Origin: Achromobacter sp. Marseille-Q4962
GTDB taxonomy: Bacteria; Pseudomonadota; Gammaproteobacteria; Burkholderiales; Burkholderiaceae_B
Assembly: GCF_943737005.1 (NCBI RefSeq)
Contig: NZ_CALSFU010000008.1
Location: 1 to 64,000 of the forward strand
Reading direction: 5' to 3'
Length of the DNA: 64,000 nt
The stretch's first letter is position 1; each line of letters opens with the position of its first letter. The position numbers were made by a program, and so were the translations under genes. Below the pieces are notes generated by a model. The model was not told the DNA's origin. It saw nothing but the letters and a program-made list of their open reading frames with translations, and ran no database searches. Of the stretch, positions 8,451-17,352 are shown one piece after another.

Positions 8451-9894
8451 AGGTGTCCCTCAGTTCGAAGCTGGCGCGCAGTTGCGCGATGGCGCTGGCG
8501 TAGTCCACGTTTTCGCCGATGTCCTGCTGCAGGAAAGCCTCCAGGCGCGGGTAGCGCGCGATGGCGTCGTCGAGCTGCGGATCGTTGCCGGCGGTATAGG
8601 CGCCCACGGCGATGAGGTCGCGGTTGCGCTGGTAGCGCGACAGCGTCTGCTTGAAGCGGCGCACCACGGCGAACTGCTCCTGCGGGATGAGCGAGGTCAT
8701 GGCGCGCGAGATGGACGCCTCGATGTCGATGGCCGGATAGTGGCCCGCTTCGGCCAGGTGCCGCGACAGCACCACGTGTCCGTCCAGGATGGCGCGGGCC
8801 GAATCGGCGATGGGATCCTGCTGGTCGTCGCCTTCGGCCAGCACGGTGTAGAAGGCCGTGATGGAGCCCGCCTTGCCCGAGGGGCCCGGCGCACCCATGC
8901 CGGCGCGCTCGACCAGCGAGGGCAGTTTGGCGAACACCGACGGCGGGTAGCCCTTGGTGGCGGGCGGCTCGCCGATGGCCAGCGCGATTTCGCGCTGCGC
9001 CATGGCGTAGCGGGTGAGCGAGTCCATGATGAGCAGCACGTCCAGGCCCTGGTCGCGGAAGTGCTCGGCGAGCCGGGTGGCGTAGGCGGCGCCTTGCAGC
9101 CGCAGCAGCGCGGAAACGTCGGCGGGCGCGGCGACCACGACGGAGCGGGCCAGGCCCTCGGGGCCTAGGTTGTGCTCGATGAATTCCTTGACCTCGCGGC
9201 CGCGCTCGCCGATGAGTCCGACCACGATGACGTCGGCGCGCGTGTAGCGCGCCATCATGCCCAGCAGCACGCTCTTGCCCACGCCGGAGCCGGCGAACAG
9301 GCCCATGCGCTGGCCCCGCCCCACCGTGAGCAGGCCATTGATCGCCCGCACGCCGGTGTCCAGCACCGTGTCGATGGGCGCGCGCGAGAGCGGATTGATG
9401 GGCTGGGCGGCCAGCGGCGCCAGCTCGGCGCCGGCGAGGGGGCCCAACCCGTCCAGCGGGCGGCCCGCGCCGTCCAGCACGCGGCCCAGCAGGGCGTTGC
9501 CCACGGGCAGGTGGCGGCCCAGCTGGGGCTTGGCGTTGCCGTTGAGTTCGGCCTTGCGGGGCAGGGGAATCTGGCGCTGCACGGGGGGCTCGCCCGGCAC
9601 CACGCGGGCGCCCGGCGGCAGGCCGGAGATGTCCGCCTGGGGCATGAGATACAGCGTATGGCCGTCGAAACCCACGACCTCGGCATCGGCCCAGTGATCG
9701 TGGCCGCGCGCGATTTCGATGCGCGCGGCGGCGCCCACGGGCAGGCGCAGGCCGGTCGCGTGCAGGACCAGGCCGGTGGCGCGCGTGATGCGCCCGCTTA
9801 CCAGCCAGGGGTCGGTAGACGCCGCGCGGATCGAGGCGATCTGCAGCTGGGTCTGCCAGCGGTCGAGCACGGGCACGGTCTGCTGCGCCGTCAT
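8443..9894 (-). CDS. fliI: Flagellum-specific ATPase FliI
   Basis: A 483-residue ATPase of the flagellar export apparatus, related to F1-beta. The Walker A loop GSGVGKS has its Lys at residue 207. Walker B is [18 protein letters not shown], and the export-ATPase signatures [14 protein letters not shown] and [10 protein letters not shown] are intact. It energises unfolding and delivery of export substrates with FliH and FliJ. ATG at 9894 overlaps the fliH stop as ATGA. A longer in-frame reading extends ~70 residues upstream but lies entirely in fliH and is Arg-rich, so it was rejected. Confidence 0.97.
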   Translation of the reverse strand: MTAQQTVPVLDRWQTQLQIASIRAASTDPWLVSGRITRATGLVLHATGLRLPVGAAARIEIARGHDHWADAEVVGFDGHTLYLMPQADISGLPPGARVVPGEPPVQRQIPLPRKAELNGNAKPQLGRHLPVGNALLGRVLDGAGRPLDGLGPLAGAELAPLAAQPINPLSRAPIDTVLDTGVRAINGLLTVGRGQRMGLFAGSGVGKSVLLGMMARYTRADVIVVGLIGERGREVKEFIEHNLGPEGLARSVVVAAPADVSALLRLQGAAYATRLAEHFRDQGLDVLLIMDSLTRYAMAQREIALAIGEPPATKGYPPSVFAKLPSLVERAGMGAPGPSGKAGSITAFYTVLAEGDDQQDPIADSARAILDGHVVLSRHLAEAGHYPAIDIEASISRAMTSLIPQEQFAVVRRFKQTLSRYQRNRDLIAVGAYTAGNDPQLDDAIARYPRLEAFLQQDIGENVDYASAIAQLRASFELRDTYA

Positions 9895-10628
9895 GCGGGG
9901 TCCTCCCAGGCGACGTTGCGGCCCAGCGAGGCGGCGACGCGGCGCCAGCGCGTCTGCAGCGTGGCGTCGATGTCGCCGAACGGGGTCTCGGCCCGGCAGC
10001 CGCCGCGTGCGATGGACTCGTCGGGCAGCACGCGCCAGTGGCCTTCCTTGAGCTCGTCGGCCAGGTGCAGCCGGATCAGCTCGATGTCGGCGGGGTTGGC
10101 CCACAGCCGCATCTGTCCGTTGGCGCTGGGGTTGATGTGCAGTACTTCGCGCACGGCGCTCACCAGCGTCTCGGGCTGTTCGGCCAGCGTGGCGCGCAGC
10201 ACCTGCTGCGCGATGTCCAGGGCCAGCGTGAGCAGGCCCTGTCCCATTTTTTCTTCGAGCGCGGCCAGCGAGGCCGCGCAGTTTTCCATCAGGTCGTGCA
10301 ACTGGCGGGCTTCGGCCGCGCCCTGTTCGCGGGCCTGCGCCAGGCCTTCGGCGTAGCCGGCCTCGCGGCCGGCGGCCAGCCCGGCCTCGTAGCCTTCCCG
10401 GCGGCCCGCCTCCACGCCGGCGGCGTGGCCCTGGGCGTGGCCTTCCTCGCGGCCCTCGGCAACCGCCTGCGCGCGCAACTGGGCGAGCACGATATCCGGG
10501 TCCGGACCCGGATCGGGTTCGGGCTCGGGTTCCGGCTGGACCTGCGGCTCGTCGAACGACAGCATCTGCCAGCGGCGCCAGGCGGCGCCGCGCGACAGCG
10601 TGACCGGCCCGTTGTCCGGCTCAGACAT
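9891..10628 (-). CDS. fliH: Flagellar assembly protein FliH
   Basis: A ~245-residue regulator of FliI. After an acidic Pro/Glu-rich segment comes a striking stretch of Gly-x-x-x-Gly-like repeats ([18 protein letters not shown], then [13 protein letters not shown]), a hallmark of FliH, followed by the C-terminal domain that binds FliI. FliH holds FliI at the C ring. ATG at 10628 gives 9 bases between AGGGAG and the start and overlaps fliG by 8 bases. The neighbouring in-frame ATG at 10634 is only 3 bases from that ribosome site, so it is less likely. Confidence 0.92.
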   Translation of the reverse strand: MSEPDNGPVTLSRGAAWRRWQMLSFDEPQVQPEPEPEPDPGPDPDIVLAQLRAQAVAEGREEGHAQGHAAGVEAGRREGYEAGLAAGREAGYAEGLAQAREQGAAEARQLHDLMENCAASLAALEEKMGQGLLTLALDIAQQVLRATLAEQPETLVSAVREVLHINPSANGQMRLWANPADIELIRLHLADELKEGHWRVLPDESIARGGCRAETPFGDIDATLQTRWRRVAASLGRNVAWEDPA

Positions 10629-11631
10629 ACGCATCGTCTCCCTGGTTGCCCAGGACGATCTGGCCGCTCTCGGCCAGGCGGCGGGCGATCTGCAGGATCT
10701 TCTTCTGCTCGGCCTCGACCTTGGACATGCGGATGGGGCCTTGCGCCTCCAGGTCTTCTCGCAGCATTTCGGCGGCGCGGCTGGACATGTTGCGCAGGAA
10801 CTTGGCGCGCAGCTCTTCCGGGGCGCCCTTGAGCGCGACCATGAGCGTGTCGTTGTCGATTTCCTTGAGGATGAGCTGGATGCCGCGGTCTTCGACGTCG
10901 ATGAGGTTGTCGAACACGAACATCTCGTCGATGATCTTCTGCGCCAGGTCGGCGTCGCGCTCGCGCAGGCTGGCGACGACGGTTTCTTCCTGGGCCGAAT
11001 TCATCATGTTGAGGATCTCGGCCGCCGTGCGCACGCCGCCCATCTTCGAGCGCTTGGCGCCCTGGCCGGCCAGCACCGAATTGAGCACTTCGGTGAGCTC
11101 GGACAGCGCGGCCGGCTGCACGCCGCCGAAGGTGGCGATGCGCAGCATGACGTCGTTGCGCAGGCGTTCGGTGAGCAGGGCCAGCACGCCCGCGGCGCGG
11201 TCGCGCTCCAGGTGCACCAGGATGGTGGCGATGATCTGCGGGTGCTCGTCGCCGATCAGCTCGGCCACGGTATTGGGGTCGAGCCAGTTCAGGGCGTCGA
11301 TGCCGCTGCCGCCTTCGCCGGCTTCCAGGATGTCTTCGATCAGGCCGGCAGCGCGATCGCTGCCCAGGGCCTTGGTGAGCACGGTGCGGATATAGTCGTC
11401 CGAGCCCAGCGTCACGGCCATGAACTGGTCGGCCTCCTGGCGGAATTCCTCCAGCACGGTCGCCACGTCGTTGCGGGTGACCTGCTTGAGGCTGGCCATG
11501 GCCGCGCCGACCTGCTGGACTTCGCGCGCCGACAGGTACTTGAAGACTTCGGCCGCCGCGTCCTCGCCCAGCGACATCATCAGCACGGCGCTGCGCGTCA
11601 TGCCGTCCATGGGTTTGGAATCATTTTTCAT
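10621..11631 (-). CDS. fliG: Flagellar motor switch protein FliG
   Basis: A 336-residue C-ring protein. The N-terminal domain (SAVLMMSLGEDAAAEVFKYLS) binds FliF. The middle EHPQ motif (DEHPQIIATILVHL) contacts FliM. The C-terminal armadillo-like domain carries the charged torque helix (VEDRGIQLILKEIDNDTLMVALKGAPEELRAKFLRNMS) that works against MotA. The length matches the family. The start overlaps the fliF end by 11 bases, fitting the tight stoichiometric interaction of the two rings. Confidence 0.97.
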   Translation of the reverse strand: MKNDSKPMDGMTRSAVLMMSLGEDAAAEVFKYLSAREVQQVGAAMASLKQVTRNDVATVLEEFRQEADQFMAVTLGSDDYIRTVLTKALGSDRAAGLIEDILEAGEGGSGIDALNWLDPNTVAELIGDEHPQIIATILVHLERDRAAGVLALLTERLRNDVMLRIATFGGVQPAALSELTEVLNSVLAGQGAKRSKMGGVRTAAEILNMMNSAQEETVVASLRERDADLAQKIIDEMFVFDNLIDVEDRGIQLILKEIDNDTLMVALKGAPEELRAKFLRNMSSRAAEMLREDLEAQGPIRMSKVEAEQKKILQIARRLAESGQIVLGNQGDDAYV

Positions 11632-13300
11632 CTTTGCTCATCCAGGTGCGCAGGACCATCGCGACGGCGCGCGGATCCTTGTTCGCCATCGTGCGGGCCC
11701 GTTCGAGGTTGTCTTCGTAGCGGCTGACCTCCTTGACGCGGGCCGCTTCCTGGGCCTCGCGCGCGGCCTCGGCGCGCTCGGCTTCGGCGGCCTCGGGATC
11801 GACCGGCGGATAGAGGTAGTCGCCCACGACGCGCCGCAGCTTGCGGTACAGCCAGAACGCCACCACCAGGCCGAGCAGCCACGCCATGACGGTCTTGAAC
11901 AGGGCGATCAGCTCGGGGTCGCGCCACATCGGCAGCGGCGGCGGGCCGTCGTTGAACTGGCTGTTGACCACGTTGAGGGAATCGCCGCGGGTTTCGGAAT
12001 AGCCCATGGCCTCGCGGACCAGATTGGTCAGCTTGGTGAGTTCCTCGGGCGGCAGCGGCTGGAGCTCGCCGTCCTTGTCGCGGATGTAGTTGACCACCAC
12101 GGCCACGGACATGCGCTTGAGCATGCCCACCGGCTGCTTGATGTGGCTGATGGTGCGGTCCACTTCGTAGTTGGTGGTGGCGTCGTGGCGCTCGTTGAGG
12201 CTGGCCGAGGCCGTTTGCGTGCCGGTCTGCTGGGCCTGCTGGCCTTGCTGGCCCTGTTGCGGCGGCTGACCGGGGCGCTGCTGCGCCTGCTGCGGGTTTT
12301 GCTGGGGATTGACGATGGGCGCCTGCGCGTTGCCGGGCGGCTGGTTCGACAAAGCGCCCGGCACGCCCTGGGCCGGACCGCCGCCGTGCTGGCGCGAATC
12401 GCTGGTCTGCTGGCTGCGGATGGCGGCCTGTCCGGGTTCCTGGTTGGGGCGGTAGACCTCGGAGGTTTCTTCGCGGCGCGAGAAGTCGATGTCGGCGGTG
12501 GCCTGGGCGTGCACGTTGCCCGGGCCGACCAGGGGATTCAGGATGGTCAGGATGCGTTCGACCGTGCGCTGTTCCATTTCGCGCACGTAGCGCAGCTGGT
12601 CGGCGTCCATGCCGCGCCCTTCGCCCAGCGGGGCCGACAGCAGGCGGCCGTTCTGGTCCACGATGGAGACGTTTTCCGCGGTGAGTTCGGGCACGCTGGA
12701 GGCCACCAGCCAGGAAATGGCCGAAACCTGAGCGTCGCTGAGGCTGCGGCCCGGATACAGGTTGAGCAGCACGGAGGCGGTGGGGGCCTGGCGTTCGCGC
12801 ACGAAAAGCGACTGGCGCGGCATGGCCAGGTGCACACGGGCGTGCTGCACCGTGTGCATGGATTCGATCGAACGGGCCAGCTCTCCCTCGAGGCCGCGCT
12901 GGTAGTTGATCTGTTCGGCGAACTGGCTGGCGCCGAAGCGGGCATTGTCCATCAGCTCGAAGCCGACCGTGCCGCCGCGCGGCAGGCCCTGGCTGGCGAG
13001 CTGGAGGCGGGCGTCGTAGACGCGGTCGGCCGGCACCAGCAGCGCCGTGCCGTTTTCGTTGTACTTATAAGGGACGTTCATCTGTCCCAGGGCCGTCACG
13101 ATGGCGCCGCCGTCGCGGTCGTCCAGGTTCGAGAACAGCACCTTGTATTGAGGCTCGCTGCTCCACATGACTGCGGCGGCGATCAGGGCCACCAGGGCAG
13201 CGGCCGCTCCCAGCAGCACCGGCTTGGGCAGCGCCTTGACCTTTTCCAGCACGGGAAACTTCGCCAGCAGCGTGGAACTCAGGGTCGCCGACGGGTTCAT
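11621..13300 (-). CDS. fliF: Flagellar MS-ring protein FliF
   Basis: A 559-residue MS-ring protein. Transmembrane segments are at ~29-48 and ~471-486. Between them is the periplasmic ring-building region (FSNLDDRDGGAIVTALGQMNVPYK, RVHLAMPRQSLFVRERQAPTASVLLNL), interrupted by a very Gln/Pro/Gly-rich linker. The cytoplasmic tail (RARTMANKDPRAVAMVLRTWM) is the FliG-binding motif. It is the first gene of the reverse operon running to fliR. The 356-base region to divergent fliE should contain its promoter. Confidence 0.96.
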   Translation of the reverse strand: MNPSATLSSTLLAKFPVLEKVKALPKPVLLGAAAALVALIAAAVMWSSEPQYKVLFSNLDDRDGGAIVTALGQMNVPYKYNENGTALLVPADRVYDARLQLASQGLPRGGTVGFELMDNARFGASQFAEQINYQRGLEGELARSIESMHTVQHARVHLAMPRQSLFVRERQAPTASVLLNLYPGRSLSDAQVSAISWLVASSVPELTAENVSIVDQNGRLLSAPLGEGRGMDADQLRYVREMEQRTVERILTILNPLVGPGNVHAQATADIDFSRREETSEVYRPNQEPGQAAIRSQQTSDSRQHGGGPAQGVPGALSNQPPGNAQAPIVNPQQNPQQAQQRPGQPPQQGQQGQQAQQTGTQTASASLNERHDATTNYEVDRTISHIKQPVGMLKRMSVAVVVNYIRDKDGELQPLPPEELTKLTNLVREAMGYSETRGDSLNVVNSQFNDGPPPLPMWRDPELIALFKTVMAWLLGLVVAFWLYRKLRRVVGDYLYPPVDPEAAEAERAEAAREAQEAARVKEVSRYEDNLERARTMANKDPRAVAMVLRTWMSKDEK

Positions 13301-13656
13301 GGACGGCTCCCGCCGGCAACGCTGTGCAGGGAATTGGACTTCATGTTCGGATAGGGCAGATTACACATGCAACGTGCTTCTGGTCTGGGGAGAGCGTGGA
13401 TTATTGCGTGCGGCGCCGCAATCCCAATCGCCGAAAACGGCGGGTTTTTGGCGTTACTTATCCTCTATGTCCCCCAGGGCGGGCGGGGCGCGCGCCGCCC
13501 GGGTCCGCGCAGGGGCCAGCGCGGGAAATATCGGCACTCAACAGGGGAAATATCGGGGTTTTTGGCGGCTTTTAGACGCTATGACCGCCGGCTGGGGCGG
13601 TTACGCTATGCGGGCAATCCGGCCCACCGCAAACACATTACGCAAGGAACCCCGAA
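13301..13656. promoter_or_regulatory. Divergent fliF/fliE control region with FlhDC-like half-sites
   Basis: This 356-base gene-free region lies between oppositely transcribed flagellar genes. It holds two perfect 12-base direct repeats, GGGAAATATCGG at 13523-13534 and 13545-13556, exactly 22 bases (about two helical turns) apart. With their left flanks (AGCGC and AACAG) they resemble the enterobacterial FlhDC half-site AAYGSNNNAAATARCG. They differ from it in lying in direct rather than inverted orientation. A short hairpin (13429-13433 with 13438-13442) followed by TTTTT lies nearer fliF. The repeats are plain; the FlhDC reading is inference. Confidence 0.5.
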
Positions 13657-13992
13657 ATGGCTGTCTCTGGCTTGTCCGGCATCGAAACCATGCTCGCGCA
13701 GATGCGCGCGGTCGTGAAACAGGCCGAGGGCGGAGCGCTGGGCGGCTCGGAGCCCTCAGCCGTGCGCTCCGACGGTTTCGCGGCCGAGCTGCAACGCTCG
13801 CTGCGCCGCGTGTCCGGCGCGCAGAATGCGGCCACGGCCCAGGCCAAGGCATTCGAGCTGGGCGCGCCGGACATCTCGCTCAACGACGTGATGGTCGACA
13901 TGCAGAAGGCCAGCATCGGGTTCCAGACCGCGGTCCAGGTGCGCAACAAGCTCGTGGCGGCCTACAAGGAAATCTCGTCCATGGCGATGTGA
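13657..13992 (+). CDS. fliE: Flagellar hook-basal body protein FliE
   Basis: A 111-residue basal-body protein. The C-terminal half has the FliE consensus ([36 protein letters not shown]). FliE links the MS ring and export gate to the proximal rod and is itself exported. It is the only flagellar structural gene on the forward strand here and diverges from fliF, as in many flagellar clusters. AAGGAA precedes the ATG. It is followed by a short gap and the converging ycgR. Confidence 0.95.
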   Translation: MAVSGLSGIETMLAQMRAVVKQAEGGALGGSEPSAVRSDGFAAELQRSLRRVSGAQNAATAQAKAFELGAPDISLNDVMVDMQKASIGFQTAVQVRNKLVAAYKEISSMAM

Positions 13993-14044
13993 CGCCGCCG
14001 GCGTCTTGCGCCGCCGCTGCCGGGCCGGCCAGGGAGCCCGGGCG

Positions 14045-14842
14045 TCAGCCGCGCTGCGCGCCTCTCTCGAGGCGCCATACCATTTGCTGCAGCCAGGTTT
14101 CCTGGCGCGCATTCAGATCCAGAAACACCGCGCCCAGGTGGCTGAGCGGAGGCTCGCCGGTCAGCGAGACATGCGCCGGCGCGGGCTGGCCCGGCTCGGG
14201 CTGGGTCATGGGCTGGCCGGAAATGGGGTAGACGTTGCGGACCTGCAGCGTGGCGCTGAGAGAGCCCAGCTCGCCGAAGTCGAGCCGCACGTTTTCCATG
14301 ACATCGCCCACCCGGGGCAGGCCGGGCACGGCGAGTTCCGCGCGCAGGCCCACGCCGTCCACGGAAATGTCGCGCACGCTGAAGGCCAGCGGCTGGGGCT
14401 GCTCCGGCGGATGCCACGTGGCCTTGCCGCGGTAGGCGGCGCCCGCCAGCGAGGCGCGGAACATCTTGCGCCGCTGGATGCGCGCGAGCTGCTCCGGAAA
14501 CGCCGATACCAGGGCCGCGCTGCCGTCGTCGAAATGGATTACGCCAGGGCGGGGCACCCGGAAGCGGATCTGCACGCCGCCATAGGCGGTGGCGTGGAAA
14601 TAATAGCTGCCCCCGCTCAGCAGGCCCATGCTGTCGGTTTCGCCGAAGTCGGCGCCGGCGTAATCGCGCGGCCGCCAGAAGAACTGGTGCGCATGCCTGT
14701 CGGCGCCCAGGATGAGCACGGCGATCTCGCGATCGGCCGCGTCGCGCACCAGGATGTGGCTGTCCGGATGGGTGAGCTCGAACAACGCGGCGCGCAGCTC
14801 TTCGGGACGGGTGAGCAGGAACTCCGGATCGCCGGTGTCCAT
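14045..14842 (-). CDS. ycgR: Flagellar brake protein YcgR (PilZ, c-di-GMP receptor)
   Basis: A 265-residue two-domain protein: an N-terminal YcgR domain (~1-115) and a C-terminal PilZ domain. The PilZ domain has both c-di-GMP binding signatures, RKMFR (RxxxR, residues 125-129) and DISVDG (DxSxxG, 158-163), so binding should be intact. In enteric bacteria YcgR with c-di-GMP acts on the FliG-FliM switch and stator to slow the motor. It ends the flaG-fliD operon, with an AAGGAGA ribosome site. A GGDEF cyclase is also encoded in this window at 56936-58117. Confidence 0.93.
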   Translation of the reverse strand: MDTGDPEFLLTRPEELRAALFELTHPDSHILVRDAADREIAVLILGADRHAHQFFWRPRDYAGADFGETDSMGLLSGGSYYFHATAYGGVQIRFRVPRPGVIHFDDGSAALVSAFPEQLARIQRRKMFRASLAGAAYRGKATWHPPEQPQPLAFSVRDISVDGVGLRAELAVPGLPRVGDVMENVRLDFGELGSLSATLQVRNVYPISGQPMTQPEPGQPAPAHVSLTGEPPLSHLGAVFLDLNARQETWLQQMVWRLERGAQRG

Positions 14843-14865
14843 GGGGTTGTCTCCTTGGGCGTGGA

Positions 14866-15183
14866 TCAGGCAGGGGACGCTGCGTCCGGGAGGTCTCGGG
14901 ACTCCAGGCGATACAGCCAGGCCAGCAATTCTGCCACTGCCACGTAGAGTTGTGGGGGAATGTGCGCGTCCAGGTCCACCTGCATGAGCAGGCCCACCAG
15001 TTCGCGCGACTCGTGCACGTACAGGCCGTGCTCTTCGGCGGTGCGCACGATGGTGTCGGCGAGCTGGCCGTAGCCCTTGGCGACGACGCGCGGCGCGCCG
15101 TCCTGCTCGTCATACGAGAGGGCGACCGCGGCGTTGCGGCCGGCGTCCGGCGCGTTGCTGGCGGGGCGGCTGGGGGCGGTCAT
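14866..15183 (-). CDS. FlhB C-domain-like (FhlB) export switch protein
   Basis: A 105-residue soluble protein that aligns with only the last part of FlhB, the fragment left after FlhB cleaves itself at NPTH. Shared features are AVALSYDEQDGAPRVVAKG, the helix ADTIVRTAEEHGLYVHESRELVGLL, and PPQLYVAVAELLAWLYRLE. The four FlhB membrane helices and the NPTH site are absent, so it cannot be the export gate FlhB. Its start overlaps the FliK-like gene (ATGA), so the two are translationally coupled. B. subtilis has a comparable FliK-like/FlhB-like pair (ylqG-ylqH). The role is unknown; it may modulate the export switch. Confidence 0.8.
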   Translation of the reverse strand: MTAPSRPASNAPDAGRNAAVALSYDEQDGAPRVVAKGYGQLADTIVRTAEEHGLYVHESRELVGLLMQVDLDAHIPPQLYVAVAELLAWLYRLESRDLPDAASPA

Positions 15184-16508
15184 GCGAGGTCGGGATCCAG
15201 GACGGGCCGCGGGTCGGCGACATGGACGGCGAGATGGCTGAGCGTCAGGCCGGCGGCAAGCAGGCGCGCGCGCAACTCGTCGGACGAGGTGCTGATCTCG
15301 CCCGCGGCCAGCGGCGCGACGACCTGGAGCACGAGCTGGTCCCCCGAGAGGTTCAGGCGGGCATCCACCAGACCCAGGCGCGGCAGATCGAGCTTGAGGC
15401 GCGTGGCCCAGGCGGGCGCGGCGGATTCGGGATCGCCGCCGTAGGGGTCGCGCTGCACTTCCCATTCCATGGGCGTGCCGGGCCAGGCTTCGCCCTGCCA
15501 GGCAATGGTCTGGTTGGCCAGCACGTCGAGCTGCTGGCGCACCAGGGTGTTGAGATCCTGGTGTATGCCGGGCACGGGCGCGCCCGGGGACGGCGTCTGG
15601 GCTTGGCCGGCGGACGGACCCGCGCCTTCGGCGGCGCGGGCGCCGGCCGTGTCGCGCCCCGGCAGCGGCAGGGGTTCGCGCGCGATGCCGTCGCGAGACA
15701 GCCGGGCCTGCGGCGCTTCCTGCAGTTCGGCGAGGCTGCGCTTGCCGAATGCCAGGTCGGTCAGGTGGGATTCGTAGAAGAGGCCGCTGCCTTGCAGGGC
15801 CTGGCGCAGGGCCTGGGCGAGCATCGCCGCGGCGGGAGCGCGCGCGCCGGCGGCCTGCGCCTGCTGCGTGCCGGCCGGGCCGGACAGGGCGGCCGGATGC
15901 GTCGGAACCGATGCGGCCGCCGGCGCGGGCTGCACCAGCGGCGACGCCGGGTGGGACGCCGCGGCCGCGCCGGCTGCCGCCGGGCCGCCGGCGGACGCCG
16001 CTCCCGGCAGGATCTGCCCGGGCGGCGTGCCGGCGGGGCGCGCTTGCGCGCCGGCGTCGGCCTGGGGCGGCGGCGCCGCGCCTTCGGCGGGCGCGCCGGC
16101 GTTCCAGAGCGGTGCGCGTCCCTGCACGGCCGGCGCGGCGCCGGGATACTGCGCGAGCAGCGAGAGTATGGCGCGCGCCGTGCGGCCGAGCGTCGTGGGC
16201 GCCGAGGCGGTGGAATCGCTGCTGGTGACGACGCCGCGGGCGGCGAGCGCCAGCGCGGCGGCGGTCTTGGCGTCCACCAGGGGCGCCGCGGGCCGGTCGC
16301 CGCGGGCGGCGCCCGCCTGTCCGCCCTGGCGGGGATCGCGCGCGGAGCCGTCGGATTGCCCCGGTTTCTCGATATTGCCGGGTTGCGCCACCGCGTCGGG
16401 GCGCGCCCCGGAAACCTGGTTGGCGCTGGCGGCGGACATGGTGGTGCCGAGCACCGCATCCAGCCGCTGCACCAGGACGTTGCCAAGTGCGGCGGGACCT
16501 ACGCTCAT
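15180..16508 (-). CDS. Second FliK-like protein
   Basis: A 442-residue protein. The first ~300 residues are low-complexity and Ala/Pro/Gly-rich, as in FliK. The C-terminus has a diverged Flg_hook-like segment (WATRLKLDLPRLGLVDARLNLSGDQLVLQVVAP, then a helix DELRARLLAAGLTLSHLAVHV) resembling LxLxPxxLGxVxVxL. The canonical FliK is at 6693-7976, so this is a paralogue. It lies in the operon flaG-D-S-T and overlaps by four bases both fliT upstream and the FlhB-C-like gene downstream. It could act with that partner as a second switch or export regulator. This is inference from domain pairing only. Confidence 0.72.
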   Translation of the reverse strand: MSVGPAALGNVLVQRLDAVLGTTMSAASANQVSGARPDAVAQPGNIEKPGQSDGSARDPRQGGQAGAARGDRPAAPLVDAKTAAALALAARGVVTSSDSTASAPTTLGRTARAILSLLAQYPGAAPAVQGRAPLWNAGAPAEGAAPPPQADAGAQARPAGTPPGQILPGAASAGGPAAAGAAAASHPASPLVQPAPAAASVPTHPAALSGPAGTQQAQAAGARAPAAAMLAQALRQALQGSGLFYESHLTDLAFGKRSLAELQEAPQARLSRDGIAREPLPLPGRDTAGARAAEGAGPSAGQAQTPSPGAPVPGIHQDLNTLVRQQLDVLANQTIAWQGEAWPGTPMEWEVQRDPYGGDPESAAPAWATRLKLDLPRLGLVDARLNLSGDQLVLQVVAPLAAGEISTSSDELRARLLAAGLTLSHLAVHVADPRPVLDPDLA

Positions 16509-16858
16509 TGGTCAGGCGCCTGGTAGCCGTAGGTCGAGAGCAAGGACTGCTGGCGCTTCATGCGGCCCAGCAGCTCGCCCAGCCGGGCCAGTTGCGGAAT
16601 GGCGAGGTTGCGGGTGAGCGCGTCGTTTTCCAGGATGCGCACCAGCAGGTCGTACTTCATGGCCCGGCCCGCCTCGTCGAGGGGGGCGGCGGGTTCGGTC
16701 AGGCGCAGGCGCTCGACCAGTTCGCAATACTGCTGCCCATGCGCCATGGCCGCATCCCAGTCGCCCGCCCGCGCGGCCGAAAGCATCTCGCCCGTGATGT
16801 AGGCGATCTCCTGGTAATACTCCAGGATGGGGGTGGAATACTGGGTAAGGGACGTCAT
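16505..16858 (-). CDS. fliT: Flagellar export chaperone FliT
   Basis: A 117-residue, all-helical protein with the FliT pattern: YYQEIAYITGEMLSAARAGDWDAAMAHGQQYCELVERLR, then ILENDALTRNLAIPQLARLGELLGRMKRQQSLLSTY. FliT is the cytoplasmic chaperone of the filament cap FliD and in enteric bacteria also restrains FlhDC. It follows fliS by 21 bases, giving the usual fliD-S-T order, and its stop overlaps the next start (ATGA). Small size and modest conservation make synteny important to the call. Confidence 0.88.
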   Translation of the reverse strand: MTSLTQYSTPILEYYQEIAYITGEMLSAARAGDWDAAMAHGQQYCELVERLRLTEPAAPLDEAGRAMKYDLLVRILENDALTRNLAIPQLARLGELLGRMKRQQSLLSTYGYQAPDQ

Positions 16859-16879
16859 GGAAATCTCGCGCGGGCGAAG

Positions 16880-17335
16880 TCAGGCAGAAGTAGGGGTGCT
16901 GGGGACCTCGGAACCATGGACGCCGGCCGGGCGGTCTATGGAGGTCTGCCAGGCTTCGGCCAGGTCGGCCAGAAGGCGGTCGGCGAGGTCGAGCTGGGCG
17001 AGATCGGCCCTCAGGTTCGCCGTGAGCAGGGTGCGAACGATGTAATCGTAGAGACTGGCCAGGTTGGCGGCGATTTCCCCGCCCGCTTCCATGTTGAGGC
17101 CGGTTTTCAGGCCCTCGTCGACGATCCGGATTGCCTTGGAGATGGCCGCGCCGCGCTCGGCGACCCGGCCCTCCTGCAGGTGTATGCGCGCTTGCCCGAT
17201 GGCCGTCCGCGCGCCCGTGAACAGCAGGGTGATCAGCCGCTCCGGGCTGGCGCCCATGACCTGGGTTTCCAGGCCGATGTCGGCGTAGGAACGGACGGAG
17301 TAGGATCCCGAGGGACGGCGGGCGGCATAGGTCAT
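16880..17335 (-). CDS. fliS: Flagellin export chaperone FliS
   Basis: A 151-residue chaperone. The start SYADIGLETQVMGASPERLITLLFTGA is the family signature, and the four-helix bundle continues through GLNMEAGGEIAANLASLYDYIVRTLLTANL. FliS binds the flagellin C-terminus, prevents premature polymerisation and delivers flagellin to FlhA. The tail after ~135 is Pro/Ser/Thr-rich and probably disordered. It lies 17 bases after fliD in the same operon. No flagellin gene is in this window. Confidence 0.95.
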   Translation of the reverse strand: MTYAARRPSGSYSVRSYADIGLETQVMGASPERLITLLFTGARTAIGQARIHLQEGRVAERGAAISKAIRIVDEGLKTGLNMEAGGEIAANLASLYDYIVRTLLTANLRADLAQLDLADRLLADLAEAWQTSIDRPAGVHGSEVPSTPTSA

Positions 17336-17352
17336 TTAAGGCGCTTCTACGA

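Noticed and set aside
8443-10104. Longer FliI starting at 10104
   Set aside because: The extra 70 residues are Arg/Pro-rich and lie wholly in fliH. ATG 9894 gives the family N-terminus and the typical ATGA overlap.
13429-13449. Hairpin plus TTTTT near fliF as an intrinsic terminator
   Set aside because: The stem is only 5 bp and no forward-strand gene ends upstream of it, so there is nothing to terminate. It is noted only as part of the control region.
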